Source of the DNA: Schistosoma haematobium
Taxonomy: Eukaryota > Platyhelminthes > Trematoda > Strigeidida > Schistosomatidae
Assembly: GCF_000699445.3 (NCBI RefSeq)
Contig: NC_067196.1
Span: 24,135,116-24,199,115 of the forward strand
DNA: 64,000 nt
Direction: 5' to 3'
The position numbers and the translations under genes are program-made. How positions within the stretch are numbered: position 1 is the first letter of the stretch; every line of letters begins with the position of its first letter. Of the stretch, positions 37,401-52,400 are shown one piece after another. Under the pieces are notes generated by a model that saw only the letters and a list, made by a program, of their open reading frames with translations, ran no database searches and was not told the origin of the DNA.

Positions 37401-40400
37401 TTGGTTACGATAATCCTGCGGACCCCAACCGGGTAGTCTATACCTACTAACATGGCTAAGTCCAACTGTTAACGACTTCATTGACTGATGCCATGTTTGG
37501 GTTTGACTGCACTTAGCTTTCTTCCAGCCCGCTTCTGCACCAAAAAACATCGCCCGTCGAGGTAGGCGGTGGTCAGGCATACGTAGCACACGTCCCGATC
37601 ACCTCAGTTGATGAAGAGTTACTACCTCATCAATCGATTTCCTATCCTTGTACCTAGTACTCTATTCCAAACTCAGACATTGCTTACTCCGTAGTCCCGA
37701 AGTACATGAGCAATGCTTCATAGACACATATGATCGGATACCAGTAACCTACAAATATCCTCCATTCTTGATAACCATATTTCACGCCTCTAAAGTAGAA
37801 CGAAAAAAAACTGCTGCACAGTAAACTCGCTCATTGGTTGAGCGACGGATATCTCGAATACGCCACATGTAACTCATGGTGACAAAAGCCAGTCAAGCTT
37901 TCTGAATACATACCGAGATTTCGCCAAACACCAGATCATCAGTACTGGTGAAACTCCCAAGGTAAGTGAGGTGATCAGTCCGTTCAACTACTTCACTCCC
38001 TATCACTAATTCAGGGGATGAAGTAAGCTAATCCTGAGGTAACATTTTACATATGGAGGGAGAGAACCGCATCCCAATCATGCTTGTATTGTTGCTAAAT
38101 TTGTAGTCTGAAGACTGAATATTTTTCAGCGTCTTCACCAAACAGAACTATATCATCTGCGCATTCTGAGTAAACGAGTGAATCTCCTGGTAGAAGATCA
38201 ATCCCTGAAAATTCAAGCAATGAGTGCTATCTTTAAAAGTATGTTTATGACATAGTTAAGTAAAAATGCAGAAAGCGAATAATCTTGATGAACATCGCTT
38301 TAGGTAACAAATTCCATAAAAGGCTAGTCTGTTGACTCTCTTTTCTTCTCAGTATTTTAAACCACTTATAACTGTTTCTTGTCAATACTAGACACAACTA
38401 TTATAGCAAAATAAAATTGTACAGGCAACAATGAGTTTTGTGGAGATTATTTCTTTAAACAAGGTGCACAGCATTAATTATCTATATTTGAGACATATAA
38501 CGTGCATATTTCATGTTCCTCTTGATGGCAAGTACAGGTGTATTTTTACACTACTTTTCTATTGATTGTCTTTTCACCTACACAATTTAAGGATGAACAA
38601 CTCAAATGAACTTCTAACAGTTATTATCAATTGAAATGAAATTAAGTATATATGATGGCATTGAGTTTGTAAATGTGTATTTTAACTATTCAGTTGTTTA
38701 CGATTGTTTTTTTCTATTATTATCCATACCACTGTTTACATGAGTGGTTTATTACTTAGAAATTTTGTCTATATTTTTACTTTTGATGAAAGAAGCTTAA
38801 TAGTTCCATCAAGAAAGACTAGTTACTTGTCATTCTTCGAATACATGTAATTTGTCATTTTGCTGGAGTAGATATCAGCTATGATATAACAGTTATGTTT
38901 GTACGAGTGGTATACATTTTTTAGCTTCTATTATTTATGGTATGACCTATAAATAGTATTCACGTAAGTATTTATATGTAGTTAGTTAGTCTTGAAGTGG
39001 CAGTTTTTGACACTCATTGATGTCAGCTAGTGAAAAACGATTCGCTAGGTTGGATTGGTTCCACAACTGATTTAAATGAATCATGAAAACTGTTGTCCTA
39101 TTGTTTATATCTGTGCTCTCACTTACTTGGTTTTGTCACGTGGTGTTCTAGAAGATTGATTCACATTAAAATTACTGCCTGGTGGGAGCATATATCTTGT
39201 CTGAAACAAAAGAAAGAAACCAAGACTATGCAAAAGATACTGGTGAAGACAAAATATTTATCTCCAAGATCTATATTCATGCACATTATGTGTATTTTGA
39301 TACGTCTTCGTAAACCAGATTCAACAATAAAATTGTTATTTCATTTGGCTAATATACATAACTGAACATTAAATAGTGCACATGTTAACAATGTTTATTG
39401 ACCGTTCAGTATTCATATTTGAATTACATATTAGTTAATAAACAAACCGTAGTTCGCCAACTAACTTAAGATTATGAGATTATCATAATGGTTGTTTTTG
39501 TAGAGACGGTGTAAATTACCTTATGGAGTTTAGGTCATTTTCTGGCCTTCAATAAATCTGACAAGAGAATCTTATCCGGTCAGTGAATTCGCAAATCGAT
39601 TAATCTACAATAGTAGTGACTTTTATTGGTCAATTATGTGCCAGTGTTATAGTCGGAATATTTATGTCCATTAAATAAATATTACTTGTTTATATAGTTT
39701 ATTTAACAATAACCTAAAACATTAATATAATCATACGGTTGTGTTGTGATAATCATTCAAACTAGGTTAACATATAATCTCATATATTTTACCGATGAAT
39801 TTATTTTTAAATAATAAAAAAACGTCGGAATTAATAGTTGCTAACACTCACTATTACCATCTACATAAAGACAGTCTCTCCAGTAAAATCGAATTGTGGC
39901 TAACAGTGAGGTCTAGAACTTACGTTTTGTTTTATATGGGGCTGGTCTACTGAATATCACTGTATCCAAAGTGATGATTTTCACAATGAGATTCAAATTC
40001 ACTACTTTCATCTTCAAACGTTATTTCATTGTCTGCTGAGCTACTGAGTCGATATAGCTACTAACTTATCAAATTGGTTGAATTCATGTGTATTTTCCTC
40101 TAGTTGATCTTCAGAGTAAATTTTTATAAATACATATATTTGTGAGATGGTAGAGAACATTTGTAGCTCAGGTGGATGATTTGGACTTCTATCTGAAGTT
40201 TGTGCTGATGATGTCGTTCAGAAGAACGATGAAAGCTCCACGACCAAACCATCCAGCTCAGAGAACAAAACTCCATCAACAACATATAATTGTTTTTTGG
40301 ACATTCTTGGTTTTCACATATTAATACAATAGAATAACGTAACTTTTGTATTAAATCGGTTTTAATTATTCCATTGGTTTATTAAATAAATCTTATTTAC

Positions 40401-43400
40401 TGATACATTTTAATTAATTCCTTGTTAGTAAAGAATAGCTTTAGATGGTTGGAGGTAGTCAACAGGAAACCCAGTACTTCCACATGATCATGAATCACAT
40501 ATTTCCTAACAGTTAGTAATGCACTCAATAGTATATCCTTACAAATTTGGAGATTACTTGTTAGCCATTATCAGTCATACGTTATCTACAATTAGTAACA
40601 CAGAAGCAACCAATATTTGTTCAGTTTACTTTAGACAACAGGAATTTATATGTAAAGAAACCATGTTTAATTATAGTGTAAATATCGACAAATAACCGCT
40701 CGTAGCTCCTCTAGGGTCACTGCCGGTCCCAAGCCCGAGTAAAGGAGAAGGGTTGAGCATGGGATCGGCAACCCCATCCCGTAGAAAACAACCTTGCTAA
40801 AAAAACGCTAATCAGAATAAGTATCAACAAAGAATAAGTAGTATTAATCGAAAGATTTACTGCAAGATAAAATATGAACTGAAACATAATTGATCCATTC
40901 AACGTTTAACAAATGTAAACGTTAGTATTTGTCATTCTATAATTCATAATAATATCCCATGCATTTTATAATTCATATCAAATATAATTAACTCTAGAAA
41001 TTGATTTCAGAAAAAGTCATTTCTATCTTTTGCATTCATTATCAGACATTTTATATGCATGCTTTTGTTAATGTCATATCAGTTGCATTGTATTTACGAA
41101 ATAAGTTAAATTATCTTCTCAGTTAGACTAAGATTTTTAATCTTTAAAAATGTTGTACTTTATTACTATAAACCAGATGATCAACCTTGTATTGATAAGT
41201 ATCTTGGCTAGAAATGTTTTTTTTGCACTCCATTAGCCAATGGATACACATTTCATCATCGATAACAGCATGATAATACGATAACGTTTTCACATCGATG
41301 TATTAACCCTTTTAGATGATAAGTTCTTTTAGACAACTTAATTATTTGAAAAAAAAGTTAAATTGGCTGACATTAAGTGACTTTTATCAGTTTTTACATC
41401 TGAATAAAATATCGTTTAAATGATGGGGTAATTCTAAGTGATACAATATATTGACTTCAAATGAAGTTGTTTATTGATAATGTCAGAGTAGATACCGTCC
41501 TCAGTATGATGTATTGCAAAGCAAGTAAACTTTCTCTAAGAATTTTTATTGATCTTCTATACCTCATGAAAGCATTTTCAGTGTATACTTAATCAGAAGT
41601 TACGCATTAGGATAGAGTAACAAAAGCTTTTAGGTTAACTGAGGTTTCATTCCCAATCTATTTCTAAACACACTCCTTAGGTAGCTCATTATTTATAATC
41701 ACATCTCTACTTATATTGTATTTAATTAATTTGGCTATGGTTGACTTGATTTGAGCCAAACAAGGTATACCTTATTGATGCCATTTGGATACCTTAACCC
41801 TATCTATTATAGTCCTGAGCTTTATAAGGATTCGTTTTAAAACACATTATATACAATCTTATCTTCATGTTTATTATCCTGAACGTCGTCATTTTATTTA
41901 ACAGTGAAGGACTCACTGAACGCATCCAACTACATTTTTTGAATTATTCAAACTCGTTTTTTTTCGAAACATAACTACCGAAGAATGAATTGGAAGATAT
42001 TAGTTGGTAAAACTAATAAATATGATAACTACTTATTGAAAATATTAACTTTTAAAGATGTTGAAAAGTGTTAAATAATGTAGTGACGACGTGCAATCAA
42101 TAAATACAATTAACAGACACTAAAATGAATTTCTCTAGCTAAATAATATATTCAATCAAACTGACCTGTTATTGGTCAGTGATTGGATATAGACATATCC
42201 GTCTGAATCGAATGTAAGAGACTATCTAATATACTCTAGTATTCATTACACTTTTATTTCACATATTGACTATTCTGTATTTCGTGTACATAAACTCTTG
42301 TTGTAGTCTATATCTGGTTCTCAATCAAACAGTATATGTGCATTAGTTTTCGTTATAATAAACTAGTGAGGAAGCTGAGATGTTAACGAATTGAGTATAA
42401 TTAGAAAAACAAAAACAGATTCCCGTTTTTTTTTCAAATGAACCAAAATACTTTCATGTTTCTTTAAATTATGCCTTGAATGTTTGATCTAGTTTTCATT
42501 ACAGTTTAATCAGAATATATTATTCTTCCTGAAGATTTTACGTATAGATTTTAAGAGTATTAGAAAAAAGTTTTGGAAATACATTGGGTTATATTAGGGA
42601 GTTATGTAATCAGTTTACATCTCAAGAATGTCATACATTTTTAAGTTATATGTTGAATATTTACAATAGTATGGTGTAAAGAAATCGTGTTTATGATAGG
42701 TCAATCAATTTATTAAAGTCTGATAACTTATACACACTGATGGCTATTTATTTTTTAGAATATGAGGAGTGTAAGCCAAATGATAAGGCTAGCATTTCAA
42801 AATTTTATATACTCTGTTGACCACTAAATGTTATCAATAGTTCTATTCTTATCTTCAAAATATACCAGTAAACGGAATAATTAAATAAACAAATGAAAAT
42901 TCAACCACCAAGTAAACTCTTACCTCTTGTCTATCAATCACATTTGGAGAGTTGTAGTTAAACAATGATGGTTCGTATTCATGTGGGATTACCGTGAATC
43001 TGTTCTCAAAGTTGGGTATATAAACGCGATCTTCGTAAGGAGAGTCCTTCCTGGAAAAACATTATATATATAGTGTTTAGATTAAAGCTTAATTTTGCAG
43101 AGGTTAATTTTTTTCTGAACATTGTTCAATATCACCATTTATATTAAACAACATCTAAATATTCAAATGTAATCAATGGGAACAGTTTAAAGTGAAAAAT
43201 GAAATTATTGTTCTTATCTATCTATTATCATCTTATCTAATACTCATATGAAACATTAACGATAAAATCACTGGTTGGATAATTGCATGTAGTTTTAAGA
43301 ATAATTCTACATGATTCCGATGGTAAACGTTTAGATGTTAATTTGAAAAGTATCCGCTTTTGTTCTCTGTTTACAAATACAGATAGTATAGGAAATGTTC

Positions 43401-46400
43401 TACAAACAGAACACTTTTAGATTGCACGCCAATTTGCAGAAACAATCATTTTGAGGCGGTGAAAGTAAGATTTTATTTGACTACATTTGCTCCATAAATT
43501 TTGACTGAACACTCGTAGCAGGAATATTAATGGTGTAAAGCAAAAAATGCAAAATGTGTGATCATAGACGATATCATTTTAAATATAACATGAATGATGG
43601 AATTCAAAAGAATATAGTGATAATGTGGTGTATGCTACTTATGTTGACAGACATAAGTAGTATGTAACACTGATTCGAAGTGGAATGCCTAGCAGCAGAA
43701 GGTTGAGAAGATAAAATTTCAGCAAACAAGAATATAAGCTGAGAGTAACTGTAATAACAACAAGAATAAATGAATATTAAGTTTTTAAGAGACAACTGAT
43801 GGGAGATGTGCAAATTACGTATTTAATGTACCGTTTTCATATTTCATGAAGACACTATGTAATTTTGCATTAAATAAATAAATTGGTTTTATCCATCTGT
43901 CTTCGTTCACCGAAATATGTCTTGTGAACGTAGAGCAATCATTAAAACGTAATATACGTTAAACATGGTCAGATAGTACGAGAAAGTGATGTAACTATAA
44001 TATCATTTGTATTTTAAAAGGGTAGATTTCACACGTTTATCATGAGAACCGACAATGAACGGTTTTAGCACTGGAGGTTATGCTTGGTTTTTTATATCAA
44101 TTTCGGCGGCTGCTTAGGATTTTAATTCCATTATTTATAATAGTATCTAAGCTTCACTATTAGGATATTATTTCACTATTGGTAACAATGTTTTATATAA
44201 ACGAGGTTCAAGAATCAGGAATTTACGCCGATTAATGAATGAATGACAACTAACTGTGTACTGCGAAGCTACTATCTTATCAAAAATACTAATTTTAAGG
44301 TGACGAGTAAGATCCATTAGTATAAGAGGTATGGCAGCTGTGTCAAAAGAAATGATAAGCGGAAGATTCTTGTGTTACACAAAATATAAACAGGTCACGA
44401 ATATATCTCAAACTACCAAGTAATACACAATCGATATAGACTCACAAATCACTGTGTGTAAAGATTAAAATAACATATAGTATGTCAAAATACTTCACCT
44501 TTCATAAGTAGGGTTAAATAACTTTCAAGTAGGTTCACTATTTATTTTATTACTTTCGAGTTTTAAAAAGAATTTGGAACGAATTATGAAAGTAATAACT
44601 GGTTGCATTTTATTTTCCTCACACTTATAGAGTTGTATTTTTGTGATCTGTAAACTTAATTACATATTATCTTTTAATTAGTGTTGGATGTTGATCACTG
44701 GGATCTATTAAAATTTTTATCTAAAAAATTAGGTTCTCCTTCGATTAGCTAAAGCAGTACTATCAGAAACTCAGGGTTATCAGTAGCTGAGGTTTCGCGT
44801 AATTAAAAACAACATATATAATATTTAACAGTAGCCTACTGTGAAAACGTTATCACTTATATGATGAGTGATAACTGACCCTTAAATGTTTTAATTTTAT
44901 GAGTTAATAAATGACCTGAGAAATTCGAACGTGTCAGTTATTTATGTCTGGAATAAATGTTATTTTTGTTGGAAATATCACAACTGATTGATCACTGGGT
45001 GGTGATCAATGTCATGCTTGTCTAGTCCTTATTAGTGCAGATCGAATGCTATCGATCATGTTGCAATGTGGCCACCAGTCTAGGTGACTCGACACTGCGG
45101 GCACTATGTATTGAGATTTAGATGGTGGTTGGAGGTAGTCAACAGGAAACCCTGGACCCAGGTTTCGCGCTACTTGGCACTTGTCAGCAAGGTGTACCTG
45201 TAATCTTGAGGGAACTGGTGCTCCCTTGCGGATTCGATCTCATGTCACCCAGCTTCACAGTCAGAGACGTTACCACTGGGCTATCTGAGCCGTGACTAAA
45301 CTCCTGTAGGACTGAGATGTAATCACAACTGATTGATCACTGGGTGGTGATCAATGTCATGCTTGTCTAGTCCTTATTGTTGGAAATATGTTTTATTTAA
45401 GTGTTTAATCATGTTATTTGAATCCACTCATTTTTACTAGCTAATAATTCCATCTTCTGATTACCGTTTACTGGGGTTCGGCGTTGATAACTTGGGCTTT
45501 ATAATCAATCATTATTCATCCATAACAAGTCTAGTTATGTATTACATAATCAACTCAATTCATACAAAATTTCCTTTATTATAATATTCAGCCTTTGTGT
45601 ATTTACTTTTAACTTATTATTCAATAATATCCAGGGGTATGATTAGTTGAGTATGATTGCTGAATGTATGAGTTTTTAAATAATAGAAACAATATTCTAT
45701 TGAAAGGTATCTCAATGAAAAACGAAAGGAAATTTTACAGTGCAAATCTATCTTCACTGTTCAGTTGTTGTGATAGGAGATAACTAATTCATAATACAAA
45801 TTACTAGATTCAGTATACATATATTCAATCAAATTTACATTAAATACATTTCTGATTTTAGTCACAGTAAAATTTGTTCAAGTGTAATATACTTTAAAAA
45901 TAAAATAGAAAAAATAACAATATCCGATTGATAAGTAAAAAAAAGTGAACACTCAGAATCTTTCGTGTGTAACTTACTGGAACAACAGTAAAACAAAAAA
46001 AAGGTTGCAAAATGATATGGCAAGCCAATCAGAAATAGCTTAAGGAAAAGGTCAATCGATAGAAATCACAAGTGACCTGAAAGACAAATACATTTCATTG
46101 GCTAAGAAATGGGTCGATTTCCTAGGGATAGAATGGTATATATATATGAATGAGTATTTGTGTATCTTAGTCAGTAGTACAATACACTTTCTGATTCACT
46201 CTTGTGTTCTCGCTCAAGTAAGCAGCTGGGGGGGGGAAGGTTAGTTCATAGATCTTAAGTCCGACTCACTCGTCCGCGTCGTACCTCCTGAATAATGAGA
46301 CGAATGACTCATGAACTATCGTGAGCGGTAACCCGGGTGGTGGAGATCGGGCTAATCACCCACTCTTACCTATACCCACCAGTCGATTACGAAACCCACA

Positions 46401-49400
46401 GTGAAACACAGCATGTCATGTATCAGTATCTGGTTTCAGACACCACCCGTCATAACACAAACAAAACTAATTAAAATTTAATGAGATTCCCACTTACTAC
46501 ATATTATGGTCTCGTAGTTCTTTGAAAAAACACACCCTTATTTATTGTTAAATACCCAACTGGTCGTCTATATTATCTACAATTATTTTTCTAAATATTT
46601 AATATGAAATTTTTATAAAATTATTCAATAGTTCTGCATTTAATAACTTAATTGTCGTATAATATCACTGATCATTTTTAGCTTAGTTTGACACTTTGGA
46701 AGTAAAAACTGAACTGTCTGATTACTTTATTACTAATAAGTTTCAAACATTATCTATCGGGTATTTGATAAAATTTCAAGTCAAATATTGATATATTCTA
46801 AAATGATTTAATAATTATCCATTGTCATGTTGTTTACGTATTAAAGTCGAAACTTTTCGGACATCACAATCTATTGTGAATGACCTACAGCATTAATCAG
46901 TATATAACACATGGCTTAGAGTATCTTGTGAGTGGATTTGTTTCATATGAAAGTCACCCACAGATCAACTGATGGAAGCTGATTTTATGAAGATCAACTA
47001 CCAATACAGTTGAGTTTATTTTTTTTACCTTGTTGTCATTTGCTTTTCAGAACAGATATCAACCCCACTGATTATATATTTATTTGTTATAATGGATTGA
47101 TAGTAAAATTGTTAATCTATTTATAATGGGATAACGGACAGAACTTTCAAAACTATTGCTTCATTCTCGACCAAATGTCTCCGCACATATTTTTCATATA
47201 TACCCATAATCCCAGGCGTTACTTGTCATCCCAAGGATATAATAACGATTTCTAAAAAAATCATAAGTTCCTAATTAAGGAAGCCGAGGTCTTAATATCT
47301 GGATCACATGCTTAGTTATTCAACTACCTTGGTACATTCCATGCATCTCCAAGATTGCGCCATAGTCTTTCATATTCATTTGTCAAGTTCGATTGAATAA
47401 AAAGCACAACATAATCTGGTAATAGTGGATAAATAGTTGATTGAGCAATGCTTGATCTATTTGTTTTAGGGTTTCGTGTAGCATCAACTCCATATCTAGA
47501 ATAAAAGATGAATAAACAAATACAATGAATACACATCATTACCAATATGCATTTTTCAAACCTTTGAAAAGAACTTCTAAATTGAAATGTGTACATTTGT
47601 TGGTTCACGGCAATTTGGAATGTATATTAAAAAAATTTAATTCAATTTACACGAGGCTGTACCCTACAATTTAATATAAATTTTTGTTGAATGTTGTCTA
47701 ATTTGAGCTTAAAATAATAAAATAAAAATGTAATTACAGTTAGGTTGATCCCAGTTTGTAAACAATTTCATTTTATTTAGCAGCTAATCAATGAATCTAA
47801 CAAAAGTGATATCAATTCAGTTTAAACTATAGAAAAGATGATGATTTAATAGTTTTATTGAATTAGCTACATGTTTATTAGTATGCATCGTAGTTATAAG
47901 TTTAATAAGTAATAAACAGCACCCTAGTAAGACACTCATGGATAGGTTAAACACTGATACAAATGCGAATTAGCGTAAACAGCAACATAATCATACCCAG
48001 GTGATAAAATGGCTCGTTCCAGTCATATTCATTTGATGCTTGATGTGATTTCTTTCATAGTGTGGTTACTGGCTAGTGGTTCTATAATTTTTGAATGGTT
48101 ATTTTAGACTAAATTATATCGATAAAGTAACATTAAAAACGCTCCTATTCTAGTTATTTTGATTGTAAGGTTTATGCTCGCGTCTTTTGAATTTCCATAA
48201 ATAAAACTATAAAATGAAGGCGGGTTTATCAATAATGCAGCATTAGTAACAGGTAGTTGGGCTGTTTCGATTGTTCAAACAATCCTATGTAGATTATCAA
48301 TAAACTTCAGATAAGGTAAATCATATTGGTCGTAATCGATCGTGTTTTTATCCACTTAACTTTCTAAAAAGTAATTATTAATTGTTAATGAATGATGTAT
48401 TTATTTACTTACTTTAAAAATTCAAATAGTTGTCTAGCCAAGTGAGCAGAATTCGGATCTACAAGATAGTCTTGAAGTCTTGCCAATAGAATGCATGCGA
48501 ATTTGAGTTTTTCAAAGAAATCAACAGCACATTTTTTCACAGGTTCATCTAACTCACTGACCAAAGCTGAATAATGTACAGAGTAAAAAATTTTAATTAT
48601 TAGAGAAACTATGATTTATAACAATTGAATAAAGTTTTAGAAATATATTTACTCAAGCTTGAAAAATTCCGGACATCGTTCACTTTGGCTGAGTGAATAT
48701 AATAAGGTTGTTCTTTTTTAGTGTATAGGAAGAATATGATTTAGTCACTCAACAACTAGTTTACATAATAGATCTAATCACTTTTAATAAGTTTAGCTGT
48801 TATTTCATTGTCACCTACCCTTTTCTATCTGTATTTACACATTTCATCATCGTCATCATCAAGAGTAAATGACAGTGAACCTATGCTCCGCATGTCTAAT
48901 TTTATTTGAGTCTTTCTTTGTCAGCGGTAGTGTTATGACTTTAAGTTGCTGTCGATTTTTACCCTGTGTTATCGATCGACTACAGTGACACGTAAACACG
49001 TACGGACGGCCTAGAGTCTCGATTGGTTTGCGCTTCCCTGTCTAGCCCAGCCAGTTGAGTCCAGAACACAAGTCACAACCTCTGAGATATGAATCATTAT
49101 ATTTCAAACATACTTTGTTTATATACTAATCAAGCATACCACATCGTACCATAAAAATAGAAAACAACATTTTGTACAATATTCACCAAGTGAACAGATA
49201 TCGACCAATAGGAAATGTCCATTTAAAGTCCAAGGACACCATTGGACTTAACATGATAATTATTGGTCTATTCCTCCGCATCCACAACAGGTAGTTACAA
49301 CCACTTTTTGTAGTGGATCTAATTATTTGAATTTAGTCGTCTAATCCTTCGTAAGTTGACTGTGAGGAAATTAAACTGTACATTTACTCTCGTTGTATTT

Positions 49401-52400
49401 TCTTTGTTTACTTGTCCTGTGAGCAACTCTTATTAACTTTTCTGGACAGTTTGTAGCAAATTTAATAAATCTCTTAGAAAAAAAATTCATAGTTGAACGA
49501 TAGAAATCTTATTTGACGTACAATTAAAATGATCATACTTCAAGAAGTGTAATGATTTATTTTATTTACAATGATTAAAATTTTATAGATTGGAGTATGA
49601 ACTATAAGTAATTATATTAACGTAATAAAGAATCCCGATCTATAATTATTAAAGTAAGGCAGTTGTGAAGATTCTTAAATTCAATAGTTTACATCACAAA
49701 CACACGTCAGACAGACAACCAGTGAAAACCAGGAAACACCGGACAGCTATTTCAACCTAGTATTATATTCATGAACAACGTGCACCTACAACCCCACTAG
49801 GGGCCGCTAGCTGTAAAATCTGAAGGTCCTATGTTCAGTCCACGGTAAGGTCTTGGGCATCCCTTACTAAGGAGTTTCATGCTACAATGAAACATATCAA
49901 CTGACTCTTGGTTTTTAATGGTTGTTTTACAAGGGTCTATAATTATGAAACTAACTAGTAAAATACCAAGTCTTATAACAGGCTACCAGTTTCGAAATAC
50001 ATAATTCTACTTCTTTATTGAAAAGACGTATTATAATAATTTAATTACAGTACTGTTACAAAAATAGTTCTTTAAGGAAAATAACTTATTGTTCAGATTA
50101 AATACATTTTCAGACTCAATAAAAGGAATGAGCTATTCGCTTGAATTAATCGGCTTTGTATTCTAAATACGCAATTTCAAATTCGCCTTATGGAATACAT
50201 ACTTTTCTAAAGGAATAATTAAGAAAATTTGCCAAGGACATATTGGATGTTTAAATATATGCTAAATTTTTCAAAGAACTCAAAGAAAAACATTTTCTTC
50301 AATAAAAACGTTGATAATTACATTCGATAGTCATTAGCGATTTATTAAGAAATACAACCTTTGATGACAGAATACTTTGTCGATGACTTTCAGGGAACCT
50401 TAAAATAACCCTGAGAAAGAAAATTTCAGTTTAACTTAATCACAGTACAGTTGATGTAAATGAATAATTTATGAAAAATGCTTTAAAAAAATTAGAATAT
50501 GTTAATAGGTCTTACAGGATTGATAAATTTATTAAAGTTCTCAGCTGGATGTTCGATTTTAAGATAATGGAGTGTGGTATATAAAAACTCATTTATATGA
50601 CTCCATATCATTCAAACTTTGGAGCTTTATATATTTTAAGGGTGTTCCTCAAACTGAACCACATAGCTTTAATCTTAATAATGGTATAAACACGTTCTTT
50701 TAGGTCCAAAAAACGATGCTTATTTACTACTACCTGATGATTATAATAGAATCTATGATAATACCTTTGAAATCCCCAATCGTCTACGCATAATGTTGTC
50801 TAGAATTGAGAATACCTTATGATAATGAGTAGTAATGTGGATTCATCTGATTACAAATGTATCGTAAGTGATCTTTTTATAACGTTCTATGTCATATACC
50901 AAAAAACTATTAATAAGATTGAAAGGCTTCTATTTATTTATATATTCAACTTCAACATTCTAACGTCTACTTTAATTTCTTTTTCTAAAAACTATTTCGT
51001 CTATTCTTCAAAAACCTCAAAGGAACAGGGTTGAATTTAATAGCGCTAAGAGTGAATGTCCTTACAATAAAGGTACCAGTCAGTTGCTGGAAATTGAGCC
51101 TTATCATTCAGAACAGCTCCTAGTGTAACCGATTTTTCAAAAATCTGTTGAACAACGAACATTACGATTCACTTATATGGGGGTTTTGAACGCGTGAATA
51201 ATGCACCAATCCATATAGATTTCTTCTATCCAATGAATATTACTATGCATAATTTTTATCTCTTAGTTCCTTCCATTCTCTGTCAGTTATCTGATGTCTA
51301 TCACCATACACAAAAGCACTTTTTTAAAGCAATATGACTTGTAAATTGTGTACTATAACATGATTATAAAATACAATCCTACATTAGTATTCTTGTATGA
51401 AGTATATGCTGTGATCTTGAAATCGCTATCTGCTATCTAACTAGTTTACCAACAAAGTATACTTTTACCGAATATGATTTTCAAATATTTGATTAAACTA
51501 ACATTTATAAGCAAAGATGGATGATGGCTAGCTGTGGAATTCAGGACTCGCGTTTCGTCCTACTTGGGGCTCATCTGGGTTTGAGTCCCAGAGTGAACAT
51601 CAACTCTGGGATTCAGGTACATCCAGCTGACGCGCGTCCTGGATTTCACTGCCAGCCACTATCTGTCTGTGCCTAGAATGCTTAAGACTTAAGTCAATAT
51701 CAAGGCAATACGCACAGGATGCACATGTGCCAATAAGAGACTGATCAATTGCAGTCTTCAACCTGAATTGGAAGATTGAAGCAAACAGTACCAAGTAAAC
51801 TAACATTTATTTTGATAGTATTAACGACTTTAATTAAATTAACTTGATCATATACAGTTATAACAGTAAATATTCACAAGAGCAGCAAATCGATTACTTT
51901 GTGATAAATATCACTGATTATCAAGTATGTATGTGACTAACTATGAACTGCATACATACTTGGTAATCAGTGATATATATCACAAAGTAATCGATTTGCT
52001 GCTCTTGTGAATATTTACTGTTATAACTGTATATGATCAAGTTAATTTAATTAAAATCGTTTTTTACAAAAAGTTTATAAACTGAATATACTTACTAGAA
52101 TTTTGATTTACACTAATACTTGAAACTCGACTTTTTGATTTACTCGATGTAGCAACAGATGGTGCTGATTTAGAGAACTGTCGAGTTGTTCTGCTTTTCA
52201 AAATTTTGTAATTTGATTCAATGTCATCAAAACAGTGATTAAGCAGTGCAACCTCTAAGTCAATCCACTCACGATCTGTTTAAGAAAAAGTATAAACCAA
52301 TAGAAAAATTACATAAGTTTGATTCAGATTACTTTTTTTAACAGTATAAATCTAAGGTGTCAGTCTCAAATGAGACAATAAATGAGTCAAATCTAAGCAT

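Noticed and set aside
45220..45300. Functional tRNA-His gene on the minus strand
   Set aside because: Box A, box B and a GTG-like anticodon region are visible, but the acceptor stem does not pair well and the sequence is inside a repeat unit, so it is a tRNA-derived element rather than a tRNA gene.
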